Positions 11,148 to 21,772 of a stretch of 62,000 nt of DNA are shown here, one piece after another (within the stretch, counting starts at the first letter, position 1; the number at the start of each line of letters is the position of its first letter). The position numbers and the translations under genes are program-made. Below the pieces are notes generated by a model that was not told where the DNA came from, ran no database searches, and worked only from the letters and a program-made list of their open reading frames with translations. The DNA comes from Nemertoderma westbladi (Eukaryota > Xenacoelomorpha > Nemertodermatida > Nemertodermatidae). The stretch is from NCBI GenBank assembly GCA_032718475.1, contig JAUCBJ010004767.1, forward strand, positions 1 to 62,000, given 5' to 3'.

Positions 11148-12356
11148 ATGTCTGACACAAGGCAAACTCTGTCAGATAGTCTCCTAGAAACAACAGTCTG
11201 TTTATCAGATAGGAGTATAGAGAATCCCAGACCGAGGTCTGAAACCCCTCCTACTGTAAGAAAGACAACCCCTACAGTAGCTGTGTCAGAACCTAGGTTA
11301 GTAGAAGCAATTTCGCAATTCGCGAAGTTAGTGAAGCGCCGTAGGTCTATCATCGGTACTCGGGCCCAAGTTAAGCGGGATCAAGAAGCAGCTGCCAAAC
11401 AGCAGCAACCTCCTAGCCAAGAACCTAGTTCTCAGCGGCCCGAGAGCTCCAGTAGTTCGGGTGCTGTTGAGCGGACGCCCGAACGCGGAGCGAAGATGGC
11501 GGATACGGTTTATGATGAACGGCCAACCTATGAAGAATCAACCGACGCCACTTCTTCTCAAGAAGAAAGCGAAGGGACAGCGGAGGGGCCGCGAAAGAGA
11601 GATGCCATTGACATCTATCTGTCAGACTATCAACGTTTTTTAGGTGATGACGAGTTGAGGAGAAGGCTGGAGGGGCTTAGCCCTAATAGTGAAGGAACCA
11701 AGCTTGTGCTGGACGCAATCGATGCGGAAATGTTAGCGGCGAATCAAGCTAAATTCGATGAACAACTCCGCATCGCTAGAGAAAAGGAAGAACAAGTAAG
11801 GAAAAAACGTATAGAAGACAGAAAGATAGCAGCCGTGGCAGAGGCAGAAAGAAAAGCGACCTTGGCAGAAGCAGTGGCAGAGGCAAAAGCGGCAGCAGCA
11901 GAAGCCGAGGCAAAGGCAAAAGCGGCAGCAGCAGAAGCCGAGGCAAAGGCAAAAGCGGCAGCGGCAGAGGCAAAAGCGGCAGCGGTGGCGGAAGCAGAAC
12001 GGAGAGCGGCTGAAGAGATCACCCAACTGGAGTTGGAAAATCTTCAAGAGAATCAAGACTGCATAAATAAACAGTTAACAGCTAGTAATATGCAGATGAT
12101 GAATCGATCTACTCCCAAAAGACAAGGTTATACATCATCTGAGGAAGGCGATACCACCGATACTGAAGGCAAAGGAAATAGATCTCGTCTAAGCAGACGT
12201 AAAAGAACATTCCACCGTCAGAAATTGCCTGATTTGCCTCCAGCTGTTAGAAGGCAACTAAATAACACCAACTTAGGCAGTACAGAACCCACAGACCAAA
12301 TAATTAAAATAGAAAGACTCCCTACTATAGTAGATGAGCCTGAAATAATTAATTGA
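11148..12356 (+). CDS. Element A gag N-terminal ORF, alanine-rich coiled coil
   Basis: 402 codons from ATG 11148. The N terminus is Ser/Thr/Glu-rich and probably disordered (about residues 1-140). Then comes IDIYLSDYQRFLGDDELRRR and a long charged coiled coil (about 185-300) whose core is made of tandem AEAKAKAAA-like units, encoded by repeated ~33-bp DNA around 11881-11990. The basic stretch SRLSRRKRTFHRQKL follows. The ORF ends prematurely because a ~545-bp deletion, relative to element B, puts a TGA right after EPEIIN; in B this region is fused in frame to the downstream gag. It is probably the N-terminal extension of the structural polyprotein. Identity as gag rests on position and on the B fusion rather than on a domain match. 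Confidence 0.7.
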   Translation: MSDTRQTLSDSLLETTVCLSDRSIENPRPRSETPPTVRKTTPTVAVSEPRLVEAISQFAKLVKRRRSIIGTRAQVKRDQEAAAKQQQPPSQEPSSQRPESSSSSGAVERTPERGAKMADTVYDERPTYEESTDATSSQEESEGTAEGPRKRDAIDIYLSDYQRFLGDDELRRRLEGLSPNSEGTKLVLDAIDAEMLAANQAKFDEQLRIAREKEEQVRKKRIEDRKIAAVAEAERKATLAEAVAEAKAAAAEAEAKAKAAAAEAEAKAKAAAAEAKAAAVAEAERRAAEEITQLELENLQENQDCINKQLTASNMQMMNRSTPKRQGYTSSEEGDTTDTEGKGNRSRLSRRKRTFHRQKLPDLPPAVRRQLNNTNLGSTEPTDQIIKIERLPTIVDEPEIIN

Positions 12357-12405
12357 TAATAATCCGAGAAACTTATATACCGATAATTCTCTATTCAATA
12401 ATACG

Positions 12406-14943
12406 ATGGCTCAAGAAAGTTTTACACGCCAAATGGCTAGAACCGAAGCCCGACAAGCGGTAAAGGTTGGAGAGATCGTCAAGTTCAATGGAGATGAGAT
12501 GAAATGGTTACCTTTTAATGAATATTACAAAGATAACATACAGAACTCTGTACTATCTAATGGAGAGAAACTTAGATTCCTCATCGAGTGCTTGGAAGGA
12601 TCTCCCAAGTTAATGGCGTTAAAGTTTATTGGACATCCAGACGGATTAAGACAAGTTTGGGATACACTAAACATCAGGTATGGTAATAGGAATAACATAG
12701 CTGGGTATTTGTATGCAAAGTTGGTAGCGCCCCGAAAGTTTATTAGCAACGGGATTATAGAGTTTTCCGATGAAATTCAGGAGATCTGCAGACAATTAGA
12801 TTGGCTAGGTAAGTCTCATGAGTATCAGAGTGATATGGTTATTAGAGCAGTGGCTTCTACTTTACCGAAGGGTGGAGTAGGTACACGCTGGGATAAGAAA
12901 GTGTTATATATGATGGAACAACAACGACGAGACCCTACCATGGCTGATCTCATGTCATTCTTAGATGGAGAAGTGAAATTACAGCTCCTAAGGCAGTCCA
13001 GAGAGAAAGACACTGAAAGATCTTATGTCAATAAAACGCCTAAAGACCAGGTAAGTAAATTCAAGTCTCTAACCAATGACAGGAGAGAACAGGTAAGAAA
13101 AACTCCTCCTACGTCTCCCAAGAGAATTCAGGTGAGAAAGCCCGAGGAAAGAACGAACGTGCACCACACAGCACATGTTAAAGTAAGTAACATCAAGCCC
13201 AAATGTGTGCTGTGCGACGGGCCCCACCGTTTAAATGCATGTGATAAATTCTTAAAGAAATCATTAAAAGAGAGACGGGAAGTCATGTGGGATAAGCGGT
13301 TGTGTTATAATTGCCTCAGACGAGGACACCAACGGCGAACCTGTTACTCCGACGCAAGGTGTGCAAAGTGCGGTGCAAAACATCATATCTTGTTGCACAC
13401 TGAATTCGAACGAAGCAGCCCGAGTCAGGTGAGTGATTCCGAACTACATGTCCAATTCAGTGATGTGAACGACACTGATCAATCTGAGATGGAAGGATTC
13501 TATACGGACGAGTTCTCCGACCAAAACGAATCCTGTTACTTAATAAACACCACCGCAGTGTATCGAGCACTCATGTATGAGAAAGACACAGACAGCGACC
13601 TCACCCTAACTACTTCAGATCAACAACAATCTTGGAAAGCGCCAACTTCAAATGTAGGAATCCGAGAATTTCCTGTAGTCCAGTTACGGGTCCACAGACC
13701 TCAGAAGAGCTATATAGTGAACGCCCTCCTGGACTCCGGCAGCACAGGAACATTCATCGATAAAGAACTAGCCAAAGACATCTTTGCTGGACAACCCAAG
13801 TTCCGAACCAAGCTAAACATGTCAGGGATCATGCAGGTTTGGAAATCTGCTGTGGCTGCCGACTATTATATAGGTGAGTTGTCCACTCCACAGGATAAAC
13901 TAGGAGAACACAGTATAAGGTCAGTCAAAATGGTGGCAATAAAGAACTTCGCTACCACCCAAGTGGAACCTTATAATTGGGACGAAGATGATCATGCCCA
14001 ACAACTTAACATCCCTAGATTCGACACCGATTATCCTGGAGTACAAATATTAATCGGTCAAAACGCGCATGAGGCGCTGGAGACATTGGAGAAACGACCT
14101 GCTCAACCGCAACCACTTCAGACCTATGCGGTAAGAACTAGAGTAGGTTGGTTCCTTACTGGACCTTCCCGAAGAACGCTCAGAGAAAGACTGCTTCAAG
14201 ATCGCGTCTGCCAGGTGAGTGAATGGGAAGATGATACTAGTGAGGGAGACGACCCAACTGAGGGAATACCATACTCCTCAGATAATGACGATATTAGCTC
14301 CAATGTAGATCAATGGAGATATTGCCCCAAGAAGTTTAATCCAACTGACATCGCTTCCAGAGGAGCAACTCCTCAAGAACTGACAGATACTACAGACCGG
14401 TTAGGTGAACCCGACTTCCTGAGTAAGGAGGATGAATGGCCTCCCCATCTTACTCCGACTGAGATTAGACCAGCCAAGGGAGCGGAGAAAGTCAAACCTA
14501 AAACCCGGACGGGTGGATCGGAGTTATTTGAACCCGGGATAGATCTGTCGGTATTACATATTGCCAGGGACGACGCCGTGGATCTGGACCTCCCCACCGC
14601 GAGTGGATCCTTCATGAAGATCAGAGAGAGCGATTGGAGCTCTGGAACATCAGACGTCTCGCAGGGACTCTCACCTCTCCTGCAGGGAGCGACAGACCAC
14701 TATAGCTCCTGGAATCGGCTTTGTAAGGCCGTCGTGTACTTAGAGCGATGTTTCTATCGTCACTATTCCAGGACGAAGAGGAAACCTGGAATTGTATTCG
14801 GGATGCAGCGACTCAATCACCCAGCTGGTCGTTTGTGTTTACCGGAAGGGAATGGAGGACTCTCCGGAAACTGTGGAAGGCAAGATTCTCTTCCCACGAC
14901 CACCTCCCTAATCCTTCAAACATCTAGGGACTCCATAACGTAA
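12406..14943 (+). CDS. Element A gag-protease with RT/IN deleted
   Basis: 845 codons. The start corresponds to an internal Met of B's fused ORF. Residues about 20-200 fit the BEL/Pao gag domain (DUF1759-like: KFNGDEMKWLPFNEYYKDNI, LPKGGVGTRWDKK). Zinc knuckles follow: CVLCDGPHRLNAC, CYNCLRRGHQRRTC and CAKCGAKHHILLH. A retropepsin/DUF1758-type protease has the catalytic triad sequence LLDSGSTGTF. After YAVRTRVGWFLTGPS and an acidic stretch the protein jumps straight to the end of RNase H (NPTDIASRG), then to a short tail I cannot assign. RT and integrase are absent, and the same junction occurs in B. It could supply capsid, nucleocapsid and protease, but not reverse transcription or integration. 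Confidence 0.8.
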   Translation: MAQESFTRQMARTEARQAVKVGEIVKFNGDEMKWLPFNEYYKDNIQNSVLSNGEKLRFLIECLEGSPKLMALKFIGHPDGLRQVWDTLNIRYGNRNNIAGYLYAKLVAPRKFISNGIIEFSDEIQEICRQLDWLGKSHEYQSDMVIRAVASTLPKGGVGTRWDKKVLYMMEQQRRDPTMADLMSFLDGEVKLQLLRQSREKDTERSYVNKTPKDQVSKFKSLTNDRREQVRKTPPTSPKRIQVRKPEERTNVHHTAHVKVSNIKPKCVLCDGPHRLNACDKFLKKSLKERREVMWDKRLCYNCLRRGHQRRTCYSDARCAKCGAKHHILLHTEFERSSPSQVSDSELHVQFSDVNDTDQSEMEGFYTDEFSDQNESCYLINTTAVYRALMYEKDTDSDLTLTTSDQQQSWKAPTSNVGIREFPVVQLRVHRPQKSYIVNALLDSGSTGTFIDKELAKDIFAGQPKFRTKLNMSGIMQVWKSAVAADYYIGELSTPQDKLGEHSIRSVKMVAIKNFATTQVEPYNWDEDDHAQQLNIPRFDTDYPGVQILIGQNAHEALETLEKRPAQPQPLQTYAVRTRVGWFLTGPSRRTLRERLLQDRVCQVSEWEDDTSEGDDPTEGIPYSSDNDDISSNVDQWRYCPKKFNPTDIASRGATPQELTDTTDRLGEPDFLSKEDEWPPHLTPTEIRPAKGAEKVKPKTRTGGSELFEPGIDLSVLHIARDDAVDLDLPTASGSFMKIRESDWSSGTSDVSQGLSPLLQGATDHYSSWNRLCKAVVYLERCFYRHYSRTKRKPGIVFGMQRLNHPAGRLCLPEGNGGLSGNCGRQDSLPTTTSLILQTSRDSIT

Positions 14944-15263
14944 CAACATATGGAGTGGGTGTGTGACTCTATTATTTTATATTATTTTAGTATTTTTATA
15001 TTTATGTATGTATTACTATGTAATTTTATTATAATCGTTTTATTTAATTTAGTAGAATCTTATTTAGCGATTATTTAGTAGAATAGTGCAATATATTCGT
15101 GTTTATTGCGTACGTAATTACTTATATTATATTTAGTGCGACGGCGAGAAATAATTCTTTTCCTCCTTCCTTACTGTCCGTATTACATTACAAATACGTA
15201 ACTACAGTAAGATGAAATGTCCGTACTTATTAAAGTACAATAAAGCCACTACTATATTCAAGT
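14944..15263. other. Element A, AT-rich post-ORF segment up to the C insertion
   Basis: Non-coding. AATAAA occurs at 15238-15243, also present in B at about 45,170, a possible polyadenylation signal. The last five bases, CAAGT, are the target duplication of element C. Confidence 0.6.
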
Positions 15264-16279
15264 TATTGGAAGAGACGGTAACAATACCTGCAATATCCTA
15301 CTGTAAAGTTTGTGAATCAAATCATAAATCCGACCTTCTCACCAAAACAGTAAACTCTAAGTAAGCGAATATATTGCAGTATCGATCTCTTATAACCGGT
15401 GAGGCAGAAAACAGTCTACGAGCAGACAAACTTCGATAAAACAAAAATCCCGCGCAGCGAATCCTAAAATCAGGCTGACTCACTGACGGACTAAGGGGCT
15501 CGTATACTTTGCCGCGGTGTGATTTATATGGTTGGGCAAAGAGACGCTAGCTAGGTACAGAGGCAGAGATTTGGAGATGTCTAACTAGCGGGCAAAAGCA
15601 CAGTACGGACAAAAGTTAATTTTATATATTTTGAGGTGTAAATAATTTCTAACGCGCGTGTGTTAATTCTGAACGGTCAAAAGCAGTTTTGCTCCTTCAC
15701 ATATATAATTACTGGGTACGGTGTGCATTTTACGAATATTCTAATTTTGTAACTTGTAGGTCCAATACTCACGAATGATAAGGTTCCTTCCCCTCTTGCG
15801 TATTTCCAGGACTCAAATTCAGGCATAAGGTTAATGCTACGCCCAGAATTCGGCAATTTTAGGTACCAGGTCCCTGATACTAAGAAGAGATGTGTTAGTT
15901 TACTACAGTAGGCGTACAGTTACTAATAGCTATCCTGGCTCTTATCTGGAATTTTAGTCACCTAGGTAGGCTGGGTAACTTCCTATCAGGACGTTGGCGG
16001 GGACACGGTAGATGTTAGTATATCCCTAATAGCCTCAATTTATTTGCGCCTAGTTGTAAACTGCCCTACCGCCTGAACGGTACAATCCCAATTCAGGTGA
16101 AAACACAGCAACCCTCCTAGCCTACAAGTTCTAATGCAATGGACACCATTGTACTGCAAATAGTCGCAAACGCACCTGTACTTAGCAAGAGTTAGGCGTA
16201 CAGTTTGCTGCACCCTACCAATTTGTATGCTGCGTACCGGTGTGCCTACGTCCTATCTGCGTACTAGTATCTGCCTGCT

Positions 16280-16296
16280 CCCCCCCCCCCCCCCCC
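16280..16296. repeat. Poly(C) tract in LTR
   Basis: C17 here versus C12 at the same place in the other LTR, a length difference accumulated after or during insertion. Confidence 0.95.
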
Positions 16297-16960
16297 GTAG
16301 GAATGTGAAGGTCTACTGTGGTTTTTCCTGAATCAAGACAGTACAGTCCCTAAGATGTAATTTTAGGCTCACAGCGTGTCACTACTTCTACCTTTTGATC
16401 TTTGGTCTTACGCTTAGGTAGCAAGGCGTCGAACGCTGTCTAACCTTTCAGGCGATGGGCGAATAACTCAAGATGGTATTGCGGGTTGTCTCTTGTCTAC
16501 ATTCCCGTGATGTTCCCGTTCATTGCTGCGGCCCGATCTCTAGCCGGCCATCCTGTCCTTAGCTGGGTTCACCGTAGTGAATCATGGTGAAAGAAAAGCA
16601 GATAGCGGTATTTCTGAATTTATTGCAGATAATAATACAAAATGTAATCTGAATACTAATAACAGAATAAACAAATATCAGATAACTCAGAATAATTGAA
16701 TATAGAGATAGATTAAGATTGATAACTAATGAACAAATCGCACCTTTATATAGCAAATTTGTGCTGCAATCAATCGAGAAAATTCTCGATTGTTCTATAG
16801 GTTCTAACAGGTTTTTAAAGATAGCTATTGGTCCAGCTAATATATAACTTGCACGACATTGGTTACAATCAAATAACTACAGTCTCATTGGTACAGACAA
16901 ATGCAATTAATTTGTAGCGGTCAATTTAAATGAGTTGAAATTCTGCACAAAAAATAATTC

Positions 16961-17035
16961 GCACTTACTAGGATTCGAACTCAATACCTACTACACATAT
17001 AATTTCCAACGCTCTACCGACTGAGCTACTGAACC
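16961..17035 (-). other. tRNA-like segment in LTR of C
   Basis: On the minus strand there is a consensus Pol III A box (TAGCTCAGTCGG, 17028-17017) and B box (GTTCGAATCC, 16980-16971), spaced as in a tRNA and preceded by GGTTCAG. The acceptor and anticodon stems do not pair properly, so this is a tRNA-derived relic or SINE head, not a working tRNA gene. The same segment is in the other LTR. Confidence 0.6.
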
Positions 17036-17162
17036 ACTTGACCAATAGGCGTACAAATGATAGAACAAATACGAATGAGAACTCAAAGCAATCTTTTACA
17101 AAGTTAATTCGAATAAAATAAAATTTTGAAAATCCACGGCATTTAGAGAATATAATTCTATA

Positions 17163-17877
17163 CCGCTCCATGAAAACAGGATATTATCGTGCATAAAATA
17201 TACGGTTTTCACCAATAATCAATCAAACTATAGAATACTTAGGGCGTACTTACATATATTTACAATTAAATTTCAAACAATACTTCCTTTCTACGTAATG
17301 ATTCGATACAAAATAATTACAAATTCAAACTTTACGTATTTAAGGCTTTATTAAGTAAGTACAATATAAATCTAAATTAAATTCACCAATATAAATCTAT
17401 TGCATCTCAATATTGCATAAATTCAAACAATTACAAATACAAATAAATGAAAACAACAAGAAAGGCTCGCGAGTCTTCCATCTACTATTGCTTTCTATTT
17501 CACTGTAAATACAAATACTGCTTATAAGATATAAATTGCATAATATTCGGAACAATATAAATTGCATAAGTTCGGAATAATCACAAATATAAAATATAAA
17601 TTCTTACTAAATATAAATCTTTACTAAATATAAATATAAACTGCATAAGTTTAGAATAATATAAACTCCTTTGCATCTCAAATATGAAACATAAATCTTT
17701 CAAATATAAGTTCCTTCTAAATATAAACTTTCTAAATTTCATAAATTCAGAACAATACAAATTGCTTAAGTTCGGAATAAACACAAATATAAATATAAAT
17801 TCAAATAAATCACAAATCACAAGAAAGGCTCACGAGTCTTCCGTCCACCCTTGCCCTCCCTTTTATCGCTTAGTGGA
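17163..17877. other. AT-rich repetitive segment between ORF3 and 3' LTR of C
   Basis: Irregular repeats of ATATAAATTGCATAAGTTCGGAATAA-type sequence between about 17,380 and 17,815, with two copies of the C-element 20-bp motif (17460-17479 and 17823-17842) at its ends. No coding signal. The GGAGCGG tract (minus strand) abuts the LTR at 17163-17169. Confidence 0.65.
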
Positions 17878-19601
17878 TCAAGCCCTGCCGCGTCCTCGAA
17901 AACTGCGCACAGGTGACTTTGCTCGCGATATGGGACTTGTGGGGCGAGTCACTGGTTTCGTTTGGACGTTGAGAGACGGTGCGACTATTTCCTCGCAAAT
18001 TCGTCTATTTAGCATCCCAAAACCTCGACCGATTCCTCGTGACCGATCAGTTGTCACTACAGTTGGTAGAACGTCTGGGAACGCGCGAGAAGCGGACGAC
18101 GCAGACCCAAGAGTAGCTTGCGCCCCCTTTTGATCAGCTGGTGTGTGTCCCGATCCTCCTGTTGGTTCTCTAGGAAGCGATACCGTATCCCGAGTTATTC
18201 GAATGGTCGGCTCGACTCCCTTGCGTTCTTCTATATTAATAGACTTCTTAAACTGTCGGCCCACTTTCTGGACCCGTATGATCCTACCCTGTCCGTCCTC
18301 CCGAGGGTGACGTGCAGACGGCGCAACCGGGGTGGCTGGTATATTCGTCGCCTCTAGGACCTCCTCTTCCTCGAATACGCTCGCTCGTATACGTTTGTGG
18401 TAAAACGCGGCTCGGTACGCCCATGCGACGGTTAACCAAGCTCCTTTATTCCGCTTTTCAGTTCGGAAACGATCGAATTCACCATACGTGATGCGATTAA
18501 CGACTTTCTGAAAATTCCACGTGTTTTTGTTATCCGGGTGAATCTGTAGTAGATACTCGCGCACTACTCGGAATCCACTGTCGTGGGGCAAAATATCGAC
18601 TACCTCGATAAGTTCGTCATATTGGGGCATAGCGGAGATGTATCCTTCCGACATCATCGTTTGAGGATTTACCGCCCAAAATCCAAGATGCGCCCTCATC
18701 GGAAATCGTCTTCTTTGTGCCGATACATGTTCGTCGGCTAAATCTTCCCACTCATCAAATAATTTTCTCACGAGTTTTACAGATTCGTGTTCATAGGGTA
18801 TGTCTCTTAGTTGGCATTCAGATGCTCGATGCCCTTTTATATTGCAATAAGTACATTGAGCCATAAATCTCCAGCAAGTATAAAAGGTATGAGACCCTTG
18901 ATCCCCACACCATCCACAGATTAGCTGAGTCGTAGTAATGTGCTTTCCACTGCACTTTGTCATATGATGTCCAGCGACGCCACATTTACTACACATCGTA
19001 TTAGCAGGGTACCACACTCGTTCGTATATAAGATCCCCAATCGGTCGAGCGCTTCCTCCCACACTATAATCGTAATCATCTGGGTCTATGGGTTGGTAGG
19101 TTTCTGAAGGTTGTATACAAACTATAGCATCTGTTGCTTCAAGTTGTCGAATCTCCGTCTGAGATTTCTTCGGGAGGTTCCTTTTTATCTCAAGAAGTTC
19201 CTCTAAAGGATCGTCGGCGATCGTAGTAGTTACTTCGAAATCATCACCAAGGTGACCGATAGGCGCGCGCGTCTGCCGTGATTCATCCGTAATCTCCACG
19301 ATACGTTCTCCTTCATAGGGTAACAATGTAAACATAGATGGTCTTTCGATAAGAGATCCCGCACAGCGAATATACACGTCTCGAAATATACTAAATCCTG
19401 CTCGAGTAAAGGCATTACACTGAGCGTCGGAGTTGTAGAAGGGTTGTCATATTTAGTCTTTGCGAGTTTCGCTGTACTTTCCGATAATTCCTTTATACCG
19501 AATATAGTGTAGTCCTTGGCTCCAAATCTTTCGAATGGCGCTGCTGCCTCCTCTTGGATATCATATCCCCATCTCGGCTCTCCTTGTATCCCTTTCTCCA
19601 T
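17878..19601 (-). pseudogene. Element C third ORF, zinc-knuckle protein (one frameshift)
   Basis: A roughly 574-codon reading frame downstream of integrase, where BEL/Pao elements with an extra gene carry env. It opens at ATG 19601; the open frame continues about 105 bp further upstream to a TAG that could be part of an acceptor. A one-base indel in the CCC run at 19441-19443 shifts the frame; the second frame then reads through to 17878. Visible modules: CSKCGVAGHHMTKC (C-x2-C-x4-H-x4-C), a non-canonical CGWCGDQGSHTFYTC, and CTYCNIKGHRASEC. After these come a folded-looking region (FPMRAHLGFWAVNPQ onward) and an Arg/Ser/Pro-rich basic tail ending RSFRGRGRA. No signal peptide or membrane segment is visible, so it is not an envelope glycoprotein. 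An RNA- or DNA-binding accessory protein, or a captured gag-like gene, is the best inference. I recognise no closer family. Confidence 0.65.
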
Positions 19602-20264
19602 AATTAGAGGTGTAGTTACATAATCATTGCTACTAGAGGGAATACAACAGAGTTTGTAGTTAGTTGTGAGGAGACGTGAGAGTTTCGTCTGCCCTTTTGG
19701 CTCAACAACGCTCTAACCTCCTACCCATAGCCTAAGATCTAGGGTTTCTTTAATGACACGCTGCTTCTTATCTAAAATTTTTTGCCGAAATAAAAAACGA
19801 ATTTGGGCTAAACTGGCTGTGAGTCTAAAATACTCACTTTTTGATCCCAAACTATTATCAGAAAATAAGCAGTCAAGAATTAGTAATAAATATAGGGGAG
19901 TCTATTTATTGACGTAACTTATTGAAACAAGACCGTGTAAGATTTAATTAAAATTTTAAGAAAGGCTCGCAAGTCTTCCTCTCTTGTTTCTCTAATTTTA
20001 AGTTCCACTCGACTGTACCCTGAAATCTATTCACTGGAGAAAATTTTTAAAAATTTTTCAAATCCAAATGGATTGTCTAAAATTTCGAAAATGTCTCAAT
20101 ATTGTGAGTTCCAAGTAGAATTCCATTTCTTATACCTACAAATCCTGCTCCTATGTGACACATAAGGGTACTACCCTCAATGTTCACATACAAAGACAAT
20201 GGAATTCTACCGCTGTCCTTACTACGGTGTACAGGTACGTGGAAATCTATTTGTAAACTCCTAA
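19602..20264. other. Element C spacer between integrase region and ORF3
   Basis: No gene. It contains one copy of the 20-bp motif at 19960-19979 and upstream in-frame sequence of ORF3 at about 19602-19706. Confidence 0.5.
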
Positions 20265-20690
20265 TTATTTACTAATATTAGGTGGAGATTTGTAGTCTCC
20301 AGACTCGTTACGAGTCTCTTCAAGAAGTACGAGACGTTGAGTCGGTCTGTCAACTGTACGACCGTCAATTGTCCGTACTGTCACAGTTCTTGTCACTCCA
20401 TCCATAGATGGATGTGTGGCTAAAATTACACCTGTTATCCAGAAGCGTCTTTTTAGATTCACTTCCGCTAACAGCACGTGATCTCCCGGCTTTAATGCGC
20501 GGGTGTTATTGTACCAAGTTGTTCTGGCAGAAATAGAGGGCAAATAATGGTTTTGCCATATTTCCCAGAATTTGTTAGCTAGTAGTTGCGTGATTTTCCA
20601 CGCTTTTCTACCGTAGCTATCGCTTTCTATTGGAATAGAAATAGGCGTCAAAGTGGTCGGTGCCTGCATTAGCAGGTGTGCCGGTGTCAA
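20265..20690 (-). pseudogene. Element C integrase C-terminal (DUF5641-type) domain
   Basis: 141 codons beginning TPAHLLMQAPTT, with FWEIWQNHYLPSISARTTW, LKPGDHVLLAEVN and a terminal RPTQRLVLLE. This is the DUF5641 domain that follows the catalytic core in BEL/Pao integrases. It lies one frame away from the integrase core: the core frame stops at 20720, and sequence between 20690 and 20722 (LVPDDKQSQFA) already fits this domain in the second frame. A one-base indel near 20722 therefore splits one original protein. Confidence 0.8.
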
Positions 20691-20719
20691 AGCGAACTGA
20701 GATTGTTTGTCATCGGGTA

Positions 20720-21772
20720 CTAATACATTGGTCTAGTATTTAGTATTGCCTCGATTTCAACAAACAGTGTTGTCAGTTGGTCGTCTGTCAATATGTGGTT
20801 TACTGGAATGACCTTTGCCATTGCCGTCTTTATAGATCTAATCAATCTCTCCCAGACTCCGCCTCTCCATGGACTATCTGGAGGATTAAACTTCCAAACA
20901 ATCTTGTGAGGTTGTAGTTCGTTCGAGATTTGATCATGATCTAGTTTCTTAAAGGCTCTAGCAATCTCATTTCGAGCACCAACAAAGTTTGTCCCTTGGT
21001 CTGAGTACAAGCATTTCACTAGTCCGCGTCTAGCGATAAATCGCCGCAATGCTAGTATAAACGCGTTGGTGGAAAGATCCATCACACGTTCAATATGGAC
21101 TGCCCTACTGGACATACATGTGAAAATCAGTCCCCAGCGTTTTACTAGTATACGTCCACGTTTCGTATGTATGGGACCAAAGCAATCAATTCCAGTCTCT
21201 GTAAAAGGTGGTCTGAATGCTTGAAGTCGTGCTTGTGGAAGTTCACTCATTTCTTGGGTACCTATTCTAGAATGTACCTTTTTACAAATAATACACGTAC
21301 GTGTCACTGAACTTAACGCTTTACTGGGTCTAATTAATACAAATCTTGTACGTAAGTAGGAAAGACAGTGGTGTCTTCCAGCGTGTTTCAGATGTAAATG
21401 TGCGTCCAGTATCATTGCACGTTGTAGTTCGTGGTGTTGCGGTATTATTATTGGGTATCTAAAGTTTGTGTTAAAGTCAATGTTTTGAAGCCGAGATTTA
21501 TGACAAATTAAGCCATTATAAATTATCGGACTCCAACTCAGTATTGGTGACGACTTGATTGGTTGACCTTGATTTATAGATGTGAATTCGCGCGCGAAAT
21601 ATCGCAGTTGGTAATGGCGAATTAATTTAATCTCACACCTGTCAATCTCAGCCAATGTAAGTCGACGTGTAAAGTCACGTTTGCCTTTAACGTATTGTAC
21701 AAAACGTACAATCCACGCTAATTTTCGGCAAGCGTTTGACCAAGAGTCTGTTAGGTTTACAATACGGTCGAC
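20720..21772 (-). pseudogene. Element C integrase core
   Basis: The frame is open from just after the TAA at 21773 and is the same frame as gag-pol. An N-terminal zinc-binding region (HLKHAGRHHCLSYLR ... CIICKK) precedes the catalytic core, with the first Asp in TGIDCFGP, the second in YSDQGTNFVG and the Glu in VWERLIRSIK. All three catalytic residues are present. Sequence ahead of the first formal start (NACRKLAWIVRFVQYVKGK) is in frame and typical of the region before integrase. The core ends at a TAG after LNTRPMY because of the frameshift described for the next domain. Confidence 0.88.

Larger units (their letters stand above)
15264..17162 (-). repeat. Element C 3' LTR (1,899 bp)
   Basis: Matches 29827-31722 end to end. 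Differences seen: ACCATTG versus ACCGTTG (near 16147/30708), a T in the C-run flank, and C-run length (16280-16296 versus 30845-30856). The ends read TATTGGAAGAG...AATTCTATA on the plus strand, so the canonical TG...CA is missing. It includes a tRNA-like segment (16961-17035). Confidence 0.93.

Noticed and set aside
11733-12056. Antisense Cys/Leu/Phe-rich and Ala/Ser-rich ORFs
   Set aside because: Shadows of the Ala-rich coiled-coil repeats of element A gag.
16961-17035. A functional tRNA gene
   Set aside because: A and B boxes are good, but acceptor, T and anticodon stems do not pair.
16968-17171. ORF ending SSVGRALEI...GIEFES (also 31528-31725)
   Set aside because: It is the translation of the tRNA-like A/B-box segment in the LTR, a classic false ORF.
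17878-19601. ORF3 of element C as an envelope gene
   Set aside because: No signal peptide, membrane span or furin-like site is visible; zinc knuckles argue for an intracellular nucleic-acid-binding protein.
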